Source: Bradyrhizobium sp. Arg816 (lineage in GTDB: Bacteria > Pseudomonadota > Alphaproteobacteria > Rhizobiales > Xanthobacteraceae). Taken from it: 64,000 bases of DNA. Shown here in pieces: positions 26,491 to 35,060 of the stretch (position 1 is its first letter; every line of letters starts with the position of its first letter). A model generated the notes under the pieces. The model was not told the DNA's origin, ran no database searches, and worked only from the letters and a program-made list of their open reading frames with translations. The DNA lies in assembly GCF_029989365.1 (NCBI RefSeq), contig NZ_JAPRAQ010000001.1, forward strand, positions 124,001 to 188,000, in the 5' to 3' direction. The position numbers and the translations under genes are program-made.

Positions 26491-27693
26491 TCAATCCTTC
26501 GGACGCAGCTTCTCGACTTCGGCGTCGCTCGGCAAATAGTCCGATCCCTTCTTGTAAGAAGAATCCACCATCACGCCCTTGCCGTCCTTCAGCGCGGTCT
26601 TGCCGACATAGGCACCGAGCGTCGACTGGTGGTCGATCTTGCGGAAGGTGATCTCGCCGAACGGCGACGGCATCGACAGCCCCTCTGCCGCGGCAATCAG
26701 TTTCTCCGGATCGGTCGAGCCGGCCTTCGCAAGGATCGCGGCGGCCGCCTTGATGGTCTGATAACCGACGATCGAGCCTAGGCGCGGATAATCGTTGTAC
26801 TTGGCCTGATAGGCCTTCAGGAACGCGTCATGCTCGGGCGTCTTGATCGAGTACCAGGGATAGCCGGTGACGATCCAGCCCTCCGGGGTCTCGTCCTTAA
26901 GCGGATCGAGATATTCGGGCTCACCGGTCAGGAACGAGACGACCTCGCGCCCCTTGAACAGGCCGCGGGTGTTGCCTTCACGCACGAGCTTCACGAGGTC
27001 GGCGCCGAAGGTGACGTTGAGGATCGCTTCGGGATTGGCTGCGGCAACCGCCTGCACCACGGGACCCGCGTCGATCTTGCCCTGCGGCGGCCACTGCTCG
27101 TCGACCCACTGGATGTCCGGGCGCTTCTCCGACATCAGCTTCTTGAACACCGCAACCGCCGACTGACCATATTCATAGTTCGGCGCGATCGTCGCCCAGC
27201 GTTTGGCGGGCAGCTTGCTGGCGGCTTCCACCAGCATCGCGGCCTGCATGTAGTTGGAGGGACGCAGGCGGAAGGTGTACTTGTTGCCCTTGGACCAGGT
27301 GATGGCATCCGTCAGCGGCTCGGCCGCGAGGAAGAACACCTTCTTCTGGTTGGCGAAGTCGCTGACGGCGAGGCCGATGTTCGACAGGAACGTACCCGTC
27401 AGCATCGCAACACCCTCGCTGGAGACGAGCTCGTTGGCCGCGGTCTGCGCATCGGCCGGCTTGCCGCCGTCGTCCTTGGAGACGACGACAAGCTTCTTGC
27501 CGTTGATGCCGCCGGCCGCGTTGACCTGTTCGACTGCGAGCTGCCAGCCCTTGCGATAGGGCTCGGTGAACGCCGGCAACAGCGAGTAGCTGTTGATCTC
27601 GCCGATCTTGATCTCCTGCGCCACGGCCGAATGAGCCATGCCGCCCGCCAGCAGCGCGAAGGCCGCGCCCACAAAAGTGTTTCTTGCTCGCAT
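26491..27693 (-). CDS. Branched-chain-type ABC transporter substrate-binding protein
   Basis: A 400-residue type I periplasmic binding protein with a signal peptide (MRARNTFVGAAFALLAGGMA, cleavage near VAQ-E). Family pattern: IKIGEINSYSLLPAF, VEQVNAAGGINGKKLVVVSK, DDGGKPADAQTAANELV, TIAPNYEYGQSAV. It is the specificity component of the importer encoded downstream. It lies 80 bp after the AA_synth gene in the transcription unit that begins with 6-hydroxynicotinate reductase, so a nicotinate-like ligand is likely; amino acids remain possible. Confidence 0.88.
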   Translation of the reverse strand: MRARNTFVGAAFALLAGGMAHSAVAQEIKIGEINSYSLLPAFTEPYRKGWQLAVEQVNAAGGINGKKLVVVSKDDGGKPADAQTAANELVSSEGVAMLTGTFLSNIGLAVSDFANQKKVFFLAAEPLTDAITWSKGNKYTFRLRPSNYMQAAMLVEAASKLPAKRWATIAPNYEYGQSAVAVFKKLMSEKRPDIQWVDEQWPPQGKIDAGPVVQAVAAANPEAILNVTFGADLVKLVREGNTRGLFKGREVVSFLTGEPEYLDPLKDETPEGWIVTGYPWYSIKTPEHDAFLKAYQAKYNDYPRLGSIVGYQTIKAAAAILAKAGSTDPEKLIAAAEGLSMPSPFGEITFRKIDHQSTLGAYVGKTALKDGKGVMVDSSYKKGSDYLPSDAEVEKLRPKD

Positions 27694-27773
27694 CCCAACC
27701 TCCAGTTTTGAACTTTCTACGTCTTCAGCGTGATCTTGTCGGAGAAGCTGTGCCCGCCTCCCCTGTTCAAACT

Positions 27774-28358
27774 CTATCTCAAACCGTCTTCACCCTTCAC
27801 TTCCGCAACCGTCAGGCCGCCGACGCGCGGCAACGGGCGTCCGCTGTCGGTGACGGCGACTGCGACCATGATCTCGTTGGCGCGCGGCGCATCATTGATC
27901 TGCACTTCCATGCCGTCAAAGTGACTGCGCACGAAAGCCGCGTCCTTGTGCCCGAGCGGAATGTCCAGTGTCGTGCCGGGGCCGCTGCGCTTCTTCGATG
28001 ACGGGATCAGCGCCGCGCCCTTGCTCAGCACCTTGCGCACCGGAGCGCCCATCTTCGGATGCAGGATAGCCGCTGCATGCTCCAGCTCGCCGTTCTCGCC
28101 GACCGCCGCGGCCTTGCCGTAGCTCTGCGCCTTCGCGCCATCGATGCCGAGCGCCGCCACCGCGCGCTTTGACAGAAGCTCGCCGAGCTCCTCGCCGATC
28201 GTGATCAGCGGCGAGAGATCCTCGACATATTTGCCGGCAAAGGGATTTTCGATCACGGCGATCGCCGCCGCACGCCGCGTCGGCGGCGAGACCTGGCGGC
28301 CCATTTCCATCTGCGTCTCTTCGACGACGGTGACGATCTTGCGGATGATCGCGCTCAT
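27774..28358 (-). CDS. AA_synth-family (DUF1185) protein
   Basis: A 194-residue soluble protein. It matches the amino acid synthesis (AA_synth, DUF1185) family pattern: IRKIVTVVEETQMEMGR, AAIAVIENPFAGKYVEDL, LGIDGAKAQSYGKAAAVG, ALIPSSKKRSGPGTTLDIPL, IMVAVAVTDSGRPLPRVGGL. The biochemical activity of the family is not established. It is encoded between UPF0280 and livK in the reductase operon, 15 bp after UPF0280. A step after ring opening, or an accessory role for the reductase, are both open. Confidence 0.75.
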   Translation of the reverse strand: MSAIIRKIVTVVEETQMEMGRQVSPPTRRAAAIAVIENPFAGKYVEDLSPLITIGEELGELLSKRAVAALGIDGAKAQSYGKAAAVGENGELEHAAAILHPKMGAPVRKVLSKGAALIPSSKKRSGPGTTLDIPLGHKDAAFVRSHFDGMEVQINDAPRANEIMVAVAVTDSGRPLPRVGGLTVAEVKGEDGLR

Positions 28359-28373
28359 GTTTCGCTTCCCTGT

Positions 28374-29270
28374 TCAGGCATAGACCGCGTTCTCCAGCAT
28401 GAGCGGGCGCGTTCGTTGCTCTTCTATATCCTTGGTTCCGATGACAAGCATATCACCACAAAGCTGCAACACGGCACCCTCGATCAATCCGCGATCGAAC
28501 AATTGCCGTGCACATTCCGCGCCAGATTCCAGCGCGGCCGCGACCTCGTTCTGCGACAATTCACCGACATCGCGGGTGACGAGACGCACGCCGAGATCGC
28601 TGTCAGGCTGAAGCTCGTTCGCAGGCTTTCTGATGATGGCGGGATGCCCGGGCAGATCGACGGCGTTGGCGATGACCGTCGCGGCCGCATCGGCCTGCGA
28701 TGCGGTGGCAGCCAGCACCGTGACCGCGTCGGCAATGCCGAGCGAAAAGCTGCGGCCGTGACGCCCGCTGGTCGCGATGCCGCGCACGGGATCACCTGAG
28801 TAGACCCTCAACTTGCGCAGCACGCCGTCACGATCGGGCCGATCCATCAGGCCGACCGAGAAATGCTCGCCCTCGCCGAGATGCAGCGCGATATCGCCGC
28901 CATTGTTGACATAGGCCTGATCGAGCGTCGCAGCGCCCAGCATGGCGCCAAGAATCTCCTCTGCAACGCTGCCGGCAACCGCGGCCATCGGCGTAATGAA
29001 GCAATCGGCAGCATAGGGTGCGACAGCAGCGTGCATCCGACGCGCCACCACGCCCGTCAGCGACGTCCGCCCCACAGCGGCCGTCCGCAGTTCCGGCAAC
29101 TCCGCGCAGAGTTCGTCGAGCAGTCCGGTGAATCGCCGCGCCGCCGCCTCATAGGCCGCACGCACTGCGTCCGCGCGCCCCCTCGCCTCCACGATCACAT
29201 CAATCGGTCCATCCTGCAAATGCAGCCGCCGGCCATCAGACAGCAATGCGATTTGCGGGAGCCTGGTCAT
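28374..29270 (-). CDS. UPF0280-family protein, ApbE superfamily
   Basis: A 298-residue protein of the UPF0280 group, related to ApbE flavin transferases. The ApbE-like signature is visible as AYVNNGGDIALHL, with RGIATSGRHGRSFSLGIADA and LAATASQADAAATVIANAVD later on, as in ApbE. Its ATG at 29270 overlaps the stop of the 6-hydroxynicotinate reductase gene by 4 bp, so the two are translationally coupled. This suggests that it acts on the reductase, for example by handling a flavin, but this is inference. No signal peptide is present, unlike classical periplasmic ApbE. Confidence 0.78.
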   Translation of the reverse strand: MTRLPQIALLSDGRRLHLQDGPIDVIVEARGRADAVRAAYEAAARRFTGLLDELCAELPELRTAAVGRTSLTGVVARRMHAAVAPYAADCFITPMAAVAGSVAEEILGAMLGAATLDQAYVNNGGDIALHLGEGEHFSVGLMDRPDRDGVLRKLRVYSGDPVRGIATSGRHGRSFSLGIADAVTVLAATASQADAAATVIANAVDLPGHPAIIRKPANELQPDSDLGVRLVTRDVGELSQNEVAAALESGAECARQLFDRGLIEGAVLQLCGDMLVIGTKDIEEQRTRPLMLENAVYA

Positions 29271-30724
29271 GCCCGGGGCCCCGGGATCGGGTTCTGCCAG
29301 GGCAATTGGCGGACGTCGTCGCCGTTCTGCACCTCGGACAGCGGTTTTACATAGTCCATGTGCCCGCCGAGCGCGGCATAGTCCGACAGCTTCATCGTGA
29401 ACTCGATCGGCGCGACCAGCGCCGGCGTCGGCACATAACCGAACGCGCCTGAAGGCATCTGCGTCACATCGACCATGTAGGTGATGCCGCCGCCCGGCCA
29501 GACATAAACAGGTGCGCCGCCGCTGGTGACGCGCGTCAGCGCGTCCTTCACCGAGCGCGTCAGCCGGACCGGATTGTCGGTGACGCCCGCGCGCAAGGAG
29601 CCGCCGGCACCCGCCATGAACAACACCGTGCACAGCGCCGGCTCGCAATTCTCCTGGATGCGCTCGACCGAGAACTTCAGGTCATCAGGCATCTCGGTCT
29701 CGACCGGCTTCAGGGCTTCGTCGAGCACATAGTAAGACGAGTGCTCGCCGGTCGTGGAGACCATCAGCATGGAGAGACCAGGCTTGGCTTCCTTGGCATC
29801 GAACGGCCCGAGAATCGCCAGCGGATCGGAGATGTTGGTGCCGCCCCAGCCCGTGCCGGGATCGGCGACCTGGAAATAGCGGCCTGGCGTCGAGCGACGG
29901 CCCTTCATCTTGATGCCGGTGTCGGCGATGTCGAGCAGCTTGCCGGCTTGGTGCTCCGAGAGCACGCCGGTGATGTGATCGTCGACGACGACGACTTCAT
30001 CGACCTTGCCGTGCCATTGCTTGGCGAACATGCCGATCGTCGCCGAGCCGCAGCCGACGCGCATGCGCTCTTCTTTCATGCCGTTGACGATCGGCGGCTG
30101 GCCGGCTTGCACCACCACGCTGGCGCCGCCGTCGATGGTCAGCTCGACCGCCTTGCAATTGGCGAGATCCATCAGCGTGTCACAGGTGACGCGGCCCTCT
30201 TTCTTGGAGCCGCCGGTGAGATGATGCACGCCGCCGAGCGACAGCATCTGCGAGCCGTATTCGCTGGTCGTGACGTGACCGACCGCCTCGCCCTGCGCGC
30301 GAACGGTCGCGGTTTCCGGGCCGAGATAGCGGTCGGTGTCGATCTTCACCTTGATGCCGCAATAGGAGAAGATGCCCTCGGTCACCACGGTCACCATGTC
30401 GACGCCATCGACCTCCGCGGAGACGATGAAAGGCGCCGGCTTGTAATCGGGATAGGTCGTGCCCGCGCCGATCGCCGTCACAAAGGTTGAGGGCTCGTGG
30501 ACGATCTTGCCGTCCCAGTCTTCGGTGCGGCTGAACGGAACGAGCTTGCCGCCATGCGAGACGGTGCGCTCCAGGATCACATGCGGGTCGACGCGGACGA
30601 GCTTGCCGTCGTGATTGGCATAGCGGTCGCAGGCGCCCGCCGCGCCCGGCTTGATGTAGCACATCACCGGACAGGCATCGCAACGGATCTTGTCGATGGC
30701 GGCGCTCGTCGTTTCAGTCACCAT
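29267..30724 (-). CDS. 6-hydroxynicotinate reductase
   Basis: A 485-residue protein of the 6-hydroxynicotinate reductase family. Near the N-terminus Cys residues in the pattern C-x2-C-x3-C-x9-C (RCDACPVMCYIKPGAAGACD) can bind an iron-sulfur cluster. Later motifs: SAEVDGVDMVTVVTEGIFSY, LGGVHHLTGGSKKEGR, MRVGCGSATIGMFA, YVWPGGGITYMVDV. The enzyme reduces 6-hydroxynicotinate to 1,4,5,6-tetrahydro-6-oxonicotinate, the substrate of enamidase, with ferredoxin-type electrons in the known anaerobic system. ATG 30724 was preferred to a TTG two codons upstream. A class B operator lies 27 bp upstream, and TTGACA at 30795-30790 may be the -35. Confidence 0.82.
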   Translation of the reverse strand: MVTETTSAAIDKIRCDACPVMCYIKPGAAGACDRYANHDGKLVRVDPHVILERTVSHGGKLVPFSRTEDWDGKIVHEPSTFVTAIGAGTTYPDYKPAPFIVSAEVDGVDMVTVVTEGIFSYCGIKVKIDTDRYLGPETATVRAQGEAVGHVTTSEYGSQMLSLGGVHHLTGGSKKEGRVTCDTLMDLANCKAVELTIDGGASVVVQAGQPPIVNGMKEERMRVGCGSATIGMFAKQWHGKVDEVVVVDDHITGVLSEHQAGKLLDIADTGIKMKGRRSTPGRYFQVADPGTGWGGTNISDPLAILGPFDAKEAKPGLSMLMVSTTGEHSSYYVLDEALKPVETEMPDDLKFSVERIQENCEPALCTVLFMAGAGGSLRAGVTDNPVRLTRSVKDALTRVTSGGAPVYVWPGGGITYMVDVTQMPSGAFGYVPTPALVAPIEFTMKLSDYAALGGHMDYVKPLSEVQNGDDVRQLPWQNPIPGPRA

Positions 30725-30750
30725 GTGCAAAGCCAGCCGACTGCGGTTAT

Positions 30751-30766
30751 CATTCGTATACGAACG
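30751..30766. promoter_or_regulatory. Class B operator at the 6-hydroxynicotinate reductase promoter
   Basis: CATTCGTATACGAACG contains the perfect palindrome TTCGTATACGAA (30753-30764). The element is 27 bp before the reductase ATG and just downstream of a minus-strand -35-like TTGACA (30795-30790) with a weak -10 (CAACAT) after 17 bp. This is a repressor position. Confidence 0.65.
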
Positions 30767-30903
30767 ATGTTGCGCGCCCTCCCGAAGGCTGTCAAGCGGC
30801 GGTGCGGCGCAAAAGGTGCGGCTGCCGCATAAAACCCCATTTGCCTATCCGCTCTGTCCACAAAGAAGGCAGTCGCGCTGCAGTGCGGCATGCGCGGCTT
30901 GCA

Positions 30904-30919
30904 CGTTTGTGTACAAACG
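30904..30919. promoter_or_regulatory. Class B operator within the nicAB promoter
   Basis: CGTTTGTGTACAAACG has 7-bp inverted arms around GT. It fills the spacer between a -35-like TTGCAC (30899-30904) and a -10-like TATCGT (30921-30926), so a bound repressor would exclude RNA polymerase. The nicA start is 55 bp downstream. Confidence 0.65.
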
Positions 30920-30974
30920 GTATCGTCGCGACGTAGGTTTTGACGAGCACTTGGCCACGGGCTTGGGAACGAGG

Positions 30975-31457
30975 ATGATTCAGACACCGATCCGCCTCAC
31001 CGTGAACGGCAGGATCCACGAGGTCACGGCAGCGCCGCAGACGCCGCTGCTCTATGTGCTGCGCAACGATCTCGCGCTCAACGGCCCGAAATACGGCTGC
31101 GGCTTGGGCGAATGCGGCACCTGCACTGTCCTGATCGACGGGCAGGCTGCGCGCTCCTGCGTGATTCCCGTCAGCGGCTGCGCAGGCCGCGACATCCTGA
31201 CGCTCGAAGGGCTCGGCACGCGCGACAAGCCGGATACGGTGCAGCAGGCCTTCATCGACGAGCAGGCCGCGCAATGCGGCTATTGCCTCAACGGCATGAT
31301 CATGACCACCAAGGCTCTACTTGCGATCAACCCGCAACCGACCGAGCAGGAGGCGCTCGCGGCGCTGCGCTACAATCTCTGCCGCTGCGGCACGCATGTC
31401 GAGATCCTGCGCGCGGTGATGCGCGCATCCGGCCAGCTCACTGAGGCCGTTGATTGA
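30975..31457 (+). CDS. 2Fe-2S small subunit of a molybdenum hydroxylase (NicA-like)
   Basis: A 160-residue protein with two [2Fe-2S] binding regions: plant-ferredoxin type CGLGECGTC (Cys 42, 47, 50, with Cys 62), and the C-terminal CGYCLNGMI and NLCRCGTH cluster, as in the CoxS/IorA/NicA group. It transfers electrons from the molybdenum site to the haem subunit. AACGAGG precedes ATG 30975. Its stop overlaps the next start (TGATG). Partner and context favour a nicotinate dehydrogenase; isoquinoline 1-oxidoreductase or another N-heterocycle hydroxylase is the main alternative. Confidence 0.85.
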   Translation: MIQTPIRLTVNGRIHEVTAAPQTPLLYVLRNDLALNGPKYGCGLGECGTCTVLIDGQAARSCVIPVSGCAGRDILTLEGLGTRDKPDTVQQAFIDEQAAQCGYCLNGMIMTTKALLAINPQPTEQEALAALRYNLCRCGTHVEILRAVMRASGQLTEAVD

Positions 31458-34400
31458 TGGCCTCCCCTGTTTCGAACGGAGCTGAGCGGCAGTCCGGTTC
31501 GCTCGTCGTCGTCTGCACCGTGGACGAGATCACATCAGAGACCTTCGTCCGCATCACCGCGGATGGATCGGTCACGGCCTATAACGGCCATGTCGATCTC
31601 GGCACCGGGATCCGCACCGCACTCGGCCAGATCGTCGCCGAGGAGCTGGATGTGTCCTTTGCGCGCGTCGTCGTGGTGCTCGGCGATACCGCCGTGGTGC
31701 CGAACCAGGGCGCGACGATCGCCAGCGAAACCATCCAGATCACCGCCGTCCCCCTGCGCAAGGCCGCAGCGCAGGCGCGGCACTTCCTGATCGCGCGCGC
31801 AGCCGAGCGGCTGGAGCTGCCGGCCAGCGAGATCAAGATCGAAGACGGCCTCGTGCGCGGGCACAACCGCAGCGTCAGCTATGGCGAATTGATCGGCGGC
31901 GAGACCATTCGCCTCGAACTTGCCGACGACGTCGCGCTCAAGCCCGTTGGCGACTACGCCATCGTCGGCCAGTCGACGCCCCGCGTCGACCTGCCCGCCA
32001 AGGCGACCGGCGAGCTGACCTTCGTGCACGACATCCGGCTATCAGGCATGCTGCACGGCCGGGTGGTGCGTCCGCCCTATGCCGGCGTCGATGCCGGCCC
32101 GTTCGTCGGCACCAGCCTGGTCGCGGTGGATGAGTCCTCGGTACGCGACATTCCCGGCATCATTGCCGTCGTGCGCATCGGCGATTTCGTCGGCGTGGTC
32201 GCCGAGCGCGAGGAGAACGCGATCCGCGCGGCGGAGCAGCTCGCGGTGAGCTGGAAGCCGACGCCCGGTCTGACCGATCTCGCCGACGTCGAGACTGCGC
32301 TACGCGCCAATCCATCGACGCCGCGCACGCTGATCGACAAGGGCGACGTCGACGCGGCGATATCAGGCGCGGCCAAGCCGATGCAGCGCACTTATGTGTG
32401 GCCGTACCAGATGCACGCCTCGATCGGGCCGTCCTGCGCGGTCGCCGATGTCCAGGACGGTAACATCCGCGTCTGGTCCGGCACGCAGAACCCGCACCTG
32501 CTGCGTAGCGATCTGGCGCTCCTGATCGAACGTCCCGAAAGCGAGATCGAGGTGATCCGCCTGGAGGCCGCCGGTTGCTACGGCCGCAACTGCGCCGATG
32601 ACGTCACTGCGGACGCGCTGCTGCTGTCGCGCGCCGTCGGCCGGCCCGTGCGCGTGCAGCTGACGCGTGAGCAGGAGCATGCCTGGGAGCCCAAGGGCAC
32701 CGCGCAGCTCATCGATGTCAATGGTGGACTCGACGCCGACGGCGGCATCGCTGCTTACGATCTCGCCACGCGCTATCCCTCGAACGCCGCGCCAACGCTG
32801 GCGCTGCTGTTGACGGGGCGAATCTCGCCGGTGGCCGATGTGCTCCAGATGGGCGACCGCACCGCGATTCCGCCTTACGACTACGACCACATGCGCGTCG
32901 TCGCCCATGACATGGCGCCGATCGTGCGCGCCTCCTGGCTTCGCGGTGTCTCGGCCCTGCCGAACACTTTCGCACATGAATCCTATATCGACGAGGCCGC
33001 GACCGAGGCCGGTGTCGATCCCATCGAATACCGCCTGCGTTACCTGAAGGACCAGCGCGCCGTCGATCTCGTCAATGCGGTGGCCGAGCGCGCGGGCTGG
33101 ACGCCCCGGCCGGTCCGCGAAGAGAAAGATGGCGACGTCGTGCACGGGCGCGGATTTGCCTATGCGCTCTATGTCCACAGCAAGTTTCCCGGCTATGGCG
33201 CGGCGTGGTCGGCCTGGGTTGCCGACGTAGCCGTGAACAAAGCGACGGGCGATGTCAGCGTCACGCGCGTCGTCGCCGGGCAGGACTCCGGCCTGATGAT
33301 CAATCCGGACGGCGTGCGTCACCAGATCCACGGCAACGTCATCCAGTCCACCAGCCGCGCGCTGATGGAGGAGGTTTCGTTCGAGCGCGGCGCAGTGGCG
33401 GCGCGCGAATGGGGCGCCTATCCGATCATCCCCTTCCCCGACGTACCCAAGATCGACGTACTGATGTTGCCGCGTCAGGACCAGCCGCCGCTCGGCGTCG
33501 GCGAGTCCGCCTCGGTGCCGAGCGCAGCCGCGATCGCCAACGCGATCTTCGATGCCACCGGCGTGCGCTTCCGCGAGCCGCCGTTCACGCCGGAACGCAT
33601 CTTGAAGGGATTGCACGGTGAAACATCGCCCGTGCCGCAAGCCCTGCCCGCACCCGCTACGCCGCATCCATCTCGCATCTGGCAGAATCCGTTCGCCAAG
33701 CGCGCCGGCATCTTCGCGACGATTGCGGCCGTCTGCACCGCCGCGATCGGCGTCGGCGCTGCCCTCCTGCCCGGGCGCGCGATCGCGCCGATCGCACGTC
33801 CCGATCCATTGGTCTATTCCGCGGCGACGATCGCGCGCGGAGAGCAGCTTGCAGCACTCGGCAATTGCGCGGAGTGCCACACCATGATCGGCGGCGCGGT
33901 GAACGCCGGCGGCCGTGCGCTACAGACGCCGTTCGGCACGATCTACGCGACCAACATCACCCCGGACGTCGAGACCGGCATCGGCGCCTGGTCCTACCCC
34001 GCCTTCGAGCGCGCGATGCGCGACGGGCTTCATCGTGACGGACGGCAGCTCTATCCCGCCTTCCCCTACACCCATTTCGCCAAGACTGGCGATGCCGACA
34101 TGCAGGCGCTCTACGCCTTTCTGATGGCGCAGCCTGCGGTGCGTGCGACGACACCGGCGAATGCGCTCGCCTTCCCGTTCAACCTCCGCCCGCTGCTCGC
34201 AGGCTGGAACGCGCTGTTCCAACACACGCAAGAGTTCAAGCCCGATCCCGCCAAATCCGAACAGTGGAATCGCGGCGCCTATCTCGTCGAGAGCCTCGGC
34301 CATTGCAGCGCGTGTCATTCGCCGCGCAACGCGCTTGGTGCGGAGCAACGCAATGCCTATCTCGCGGGCGGATTTGCCGAAGGCTGGGAAGCGCCGGCGC

Positions 34401-34984
34401 TGACGTCGCTCTCACGCGCGCCGATCCCATGGAGCGAGGACGAGCTTTTCGCCTATTTGCGCACCGGCCATTCGCGCTATCACGGTGTCGCGGCTGGCCC
34501 GATGGCGCCTATCGTCAAGGACCTCAAGGCCCTGCCGGACCCCGACATCCGCGCGATGGCGGTCTATCTCAACTCGTTCAACGACACCGCGATCGATGCG
34601 CGGGGCCAGGACGCACTTGCCGCAAAGCTTGAAGGCTCAACGCAGGTCACGGTGGCGCCCTCCACCGGCGCGCGGATCTATCAGGGCGCGTGCGCCGTCT
34701 GCCACGAGGTCGGCGGCCTGCCGCTGTTCGGAACTCGGCCCTCGCTCGCGCTCAACAGCAATCTGCACAGCGCGACATCGGACAATCTCGTGCAGGTCGT
34801 CCTGCACGGCATCGCCGAGCCGGTGTCGAGCGATCTCGGCTACATGCCAGCCTTCAAGAACAGCATGAGCGATGCGCAGGTCGACGAACTCGTCAGCTTC
34901 CTGCGCAAGCAGTTCGCGCCGGACAAGCCGGCGTGGACCGGCGTCCGCGAGACGATCGCACGGGTGCGCAGCTCAACGCATTGA
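31457..34984 (+). CDS. Molybdopterin subunit of an N-heterocycle dehydrogenase fused to three cytochrome c domains (NicB-like)
   Basis: A 1175-residue protein. Residues about 1-725 are the xanthine-dehydrogenase-type molybdenum subunit, ending with the catalytic-Glu region GVGESASVPSAAAIANAIFD. A single membrane segment follows (about 755-780, IFATIAAVCTAAIGVGAALL). Then come three c-type haem sites, CAECH (about 804), CSACH (about 950) and CAVCH (about 1079). This is the layout and size of nicotinate dehydrogenase NicB, which hydroxylates nicotinate at C6 and passes electrons to the respiratory chain. Operator and neighbours agree. The exact ring substrate is inferred. Confidence 0.87.
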   Translation: MASPVSNGAERQSGSLVVVCTVDEITSETFVRITADGSVTAYNGHVDLGTGIRTALGQIVAEELDVSFARVVVVLGDTAVVPNQGATIASETIQITAVPLRKAAAQARHFLIARAAERLELPASEIKIEDGLVRGHNRSVSYGELIGGETIRLELADDVALKPVGDYAIVGQSTPRVDLPAKATGELTFVHDIRLSGMLHGRVVRPPYAGVDAGPFVGTSLVAVDESSVRDIPGIIAVVRIGDFVGVVAEREENAIRAAEQLAVSWKPTPGLTDLADVETALRANPSTPRTLIDKGDVDAAISGAAKPMQRTYVWPYQMHASIGPSCAVADVQDGNIRVWSGTQNPHLLRSDLALLIERPESEIEVIRLEAAGCYGRNCADDVTADALLLSRAVGRPVRVQLTREQEHAWEPKGTAQLIDVNGGLDADGGIAAYDLATRYPSNAAPTLALLLTGRISPVADVLQMGDRTAIPPYDYDHMRVVAHDMAPIVRASWLRGVSALPNTFAHESYIDEAATEAGVDPIEYRLRYLKDQRAVDLVNAVAERAGWTPRPVREEKDGDVVHGRGFAYALYVHSKFPGYGAAWSAWVADVAVNKATGDVSVTRVVAGQDSGLMINPDGVRHQIHGNVIQSTSRALMEEVSFERGAVAAREWGAYPIIPFPDVPKIDVLMLPRQDQPPLGVGESASVPSAAAIANAIFDATGVRFREPPFTPERILKGLHGETSPVPQALPAPATPHPSRIWQNPFAKRAGIFATIAAVCTAAIGVGAALLPGRAIAPIARPDPLVYSAATIARGEQLAALGNCAECHTMIGGAVNAGGRALQTPFGTIYATNITPDVETGIGAWSYPAFERAMRDGLHRDGRQLYPAFPYTHFAKTGDADMQALYAFLMAQPAVRATTPANALAFPFNLRPLLAGWNALFQHTQEFKPDPAKSEQWNRGAYLVESLGHCSACHSPRNALGAEQRNAYLAGGFAEGWEAPALTSLSRAPIPWSEDELFAYLRTGHSRYHGVAAGPMAPIVKDLKALPDPDIRAMAVYLNSFNDTAIDARGQDALAAKLEGSTQVTVAPSTGARIYQGACAVCHEVGGLPLFGTRPSLALNSNLHSATSDNLVQVVLHGIAEPVSSDLGYMPAFKNSMSDAQVDELVSFLRKQFAPDKPAWTGVRETIARVRSSTH

Positions 34985-34990
34985 TTTTTG

Positions 34991-35060
34991 GAGCATGACC
35001 TAATCGGAAAACTGCTTCACACTTTGCGCTAACGCGGCCCTTCGGGTCCGGGTCATGCTC
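34991..35060. repeat. 70-bp imperfect palindromic intergenic element
   Basis: GAGCATGACC (34991-35000) is exactly inverted as GGTCATGCTC (35051-35060); the middle has TTTGCGCTAACGCGG and CCCTTCGGG. This form is a common alphaproteobacterial intergenic repeat (general knowledge). It fills the gap between the nicB-like stop and the convergent dioxygenase stop and may work as a bidirectional terminator, though no T-run is seen. Confidence 0.75.

Noticed and set aside
32363..33880. 505-codon open frame antisense to the NicB-like gene
   Set aside because: GC-rich third-position effect; no motif or ribosome site, and the sense strand has a firm protein.
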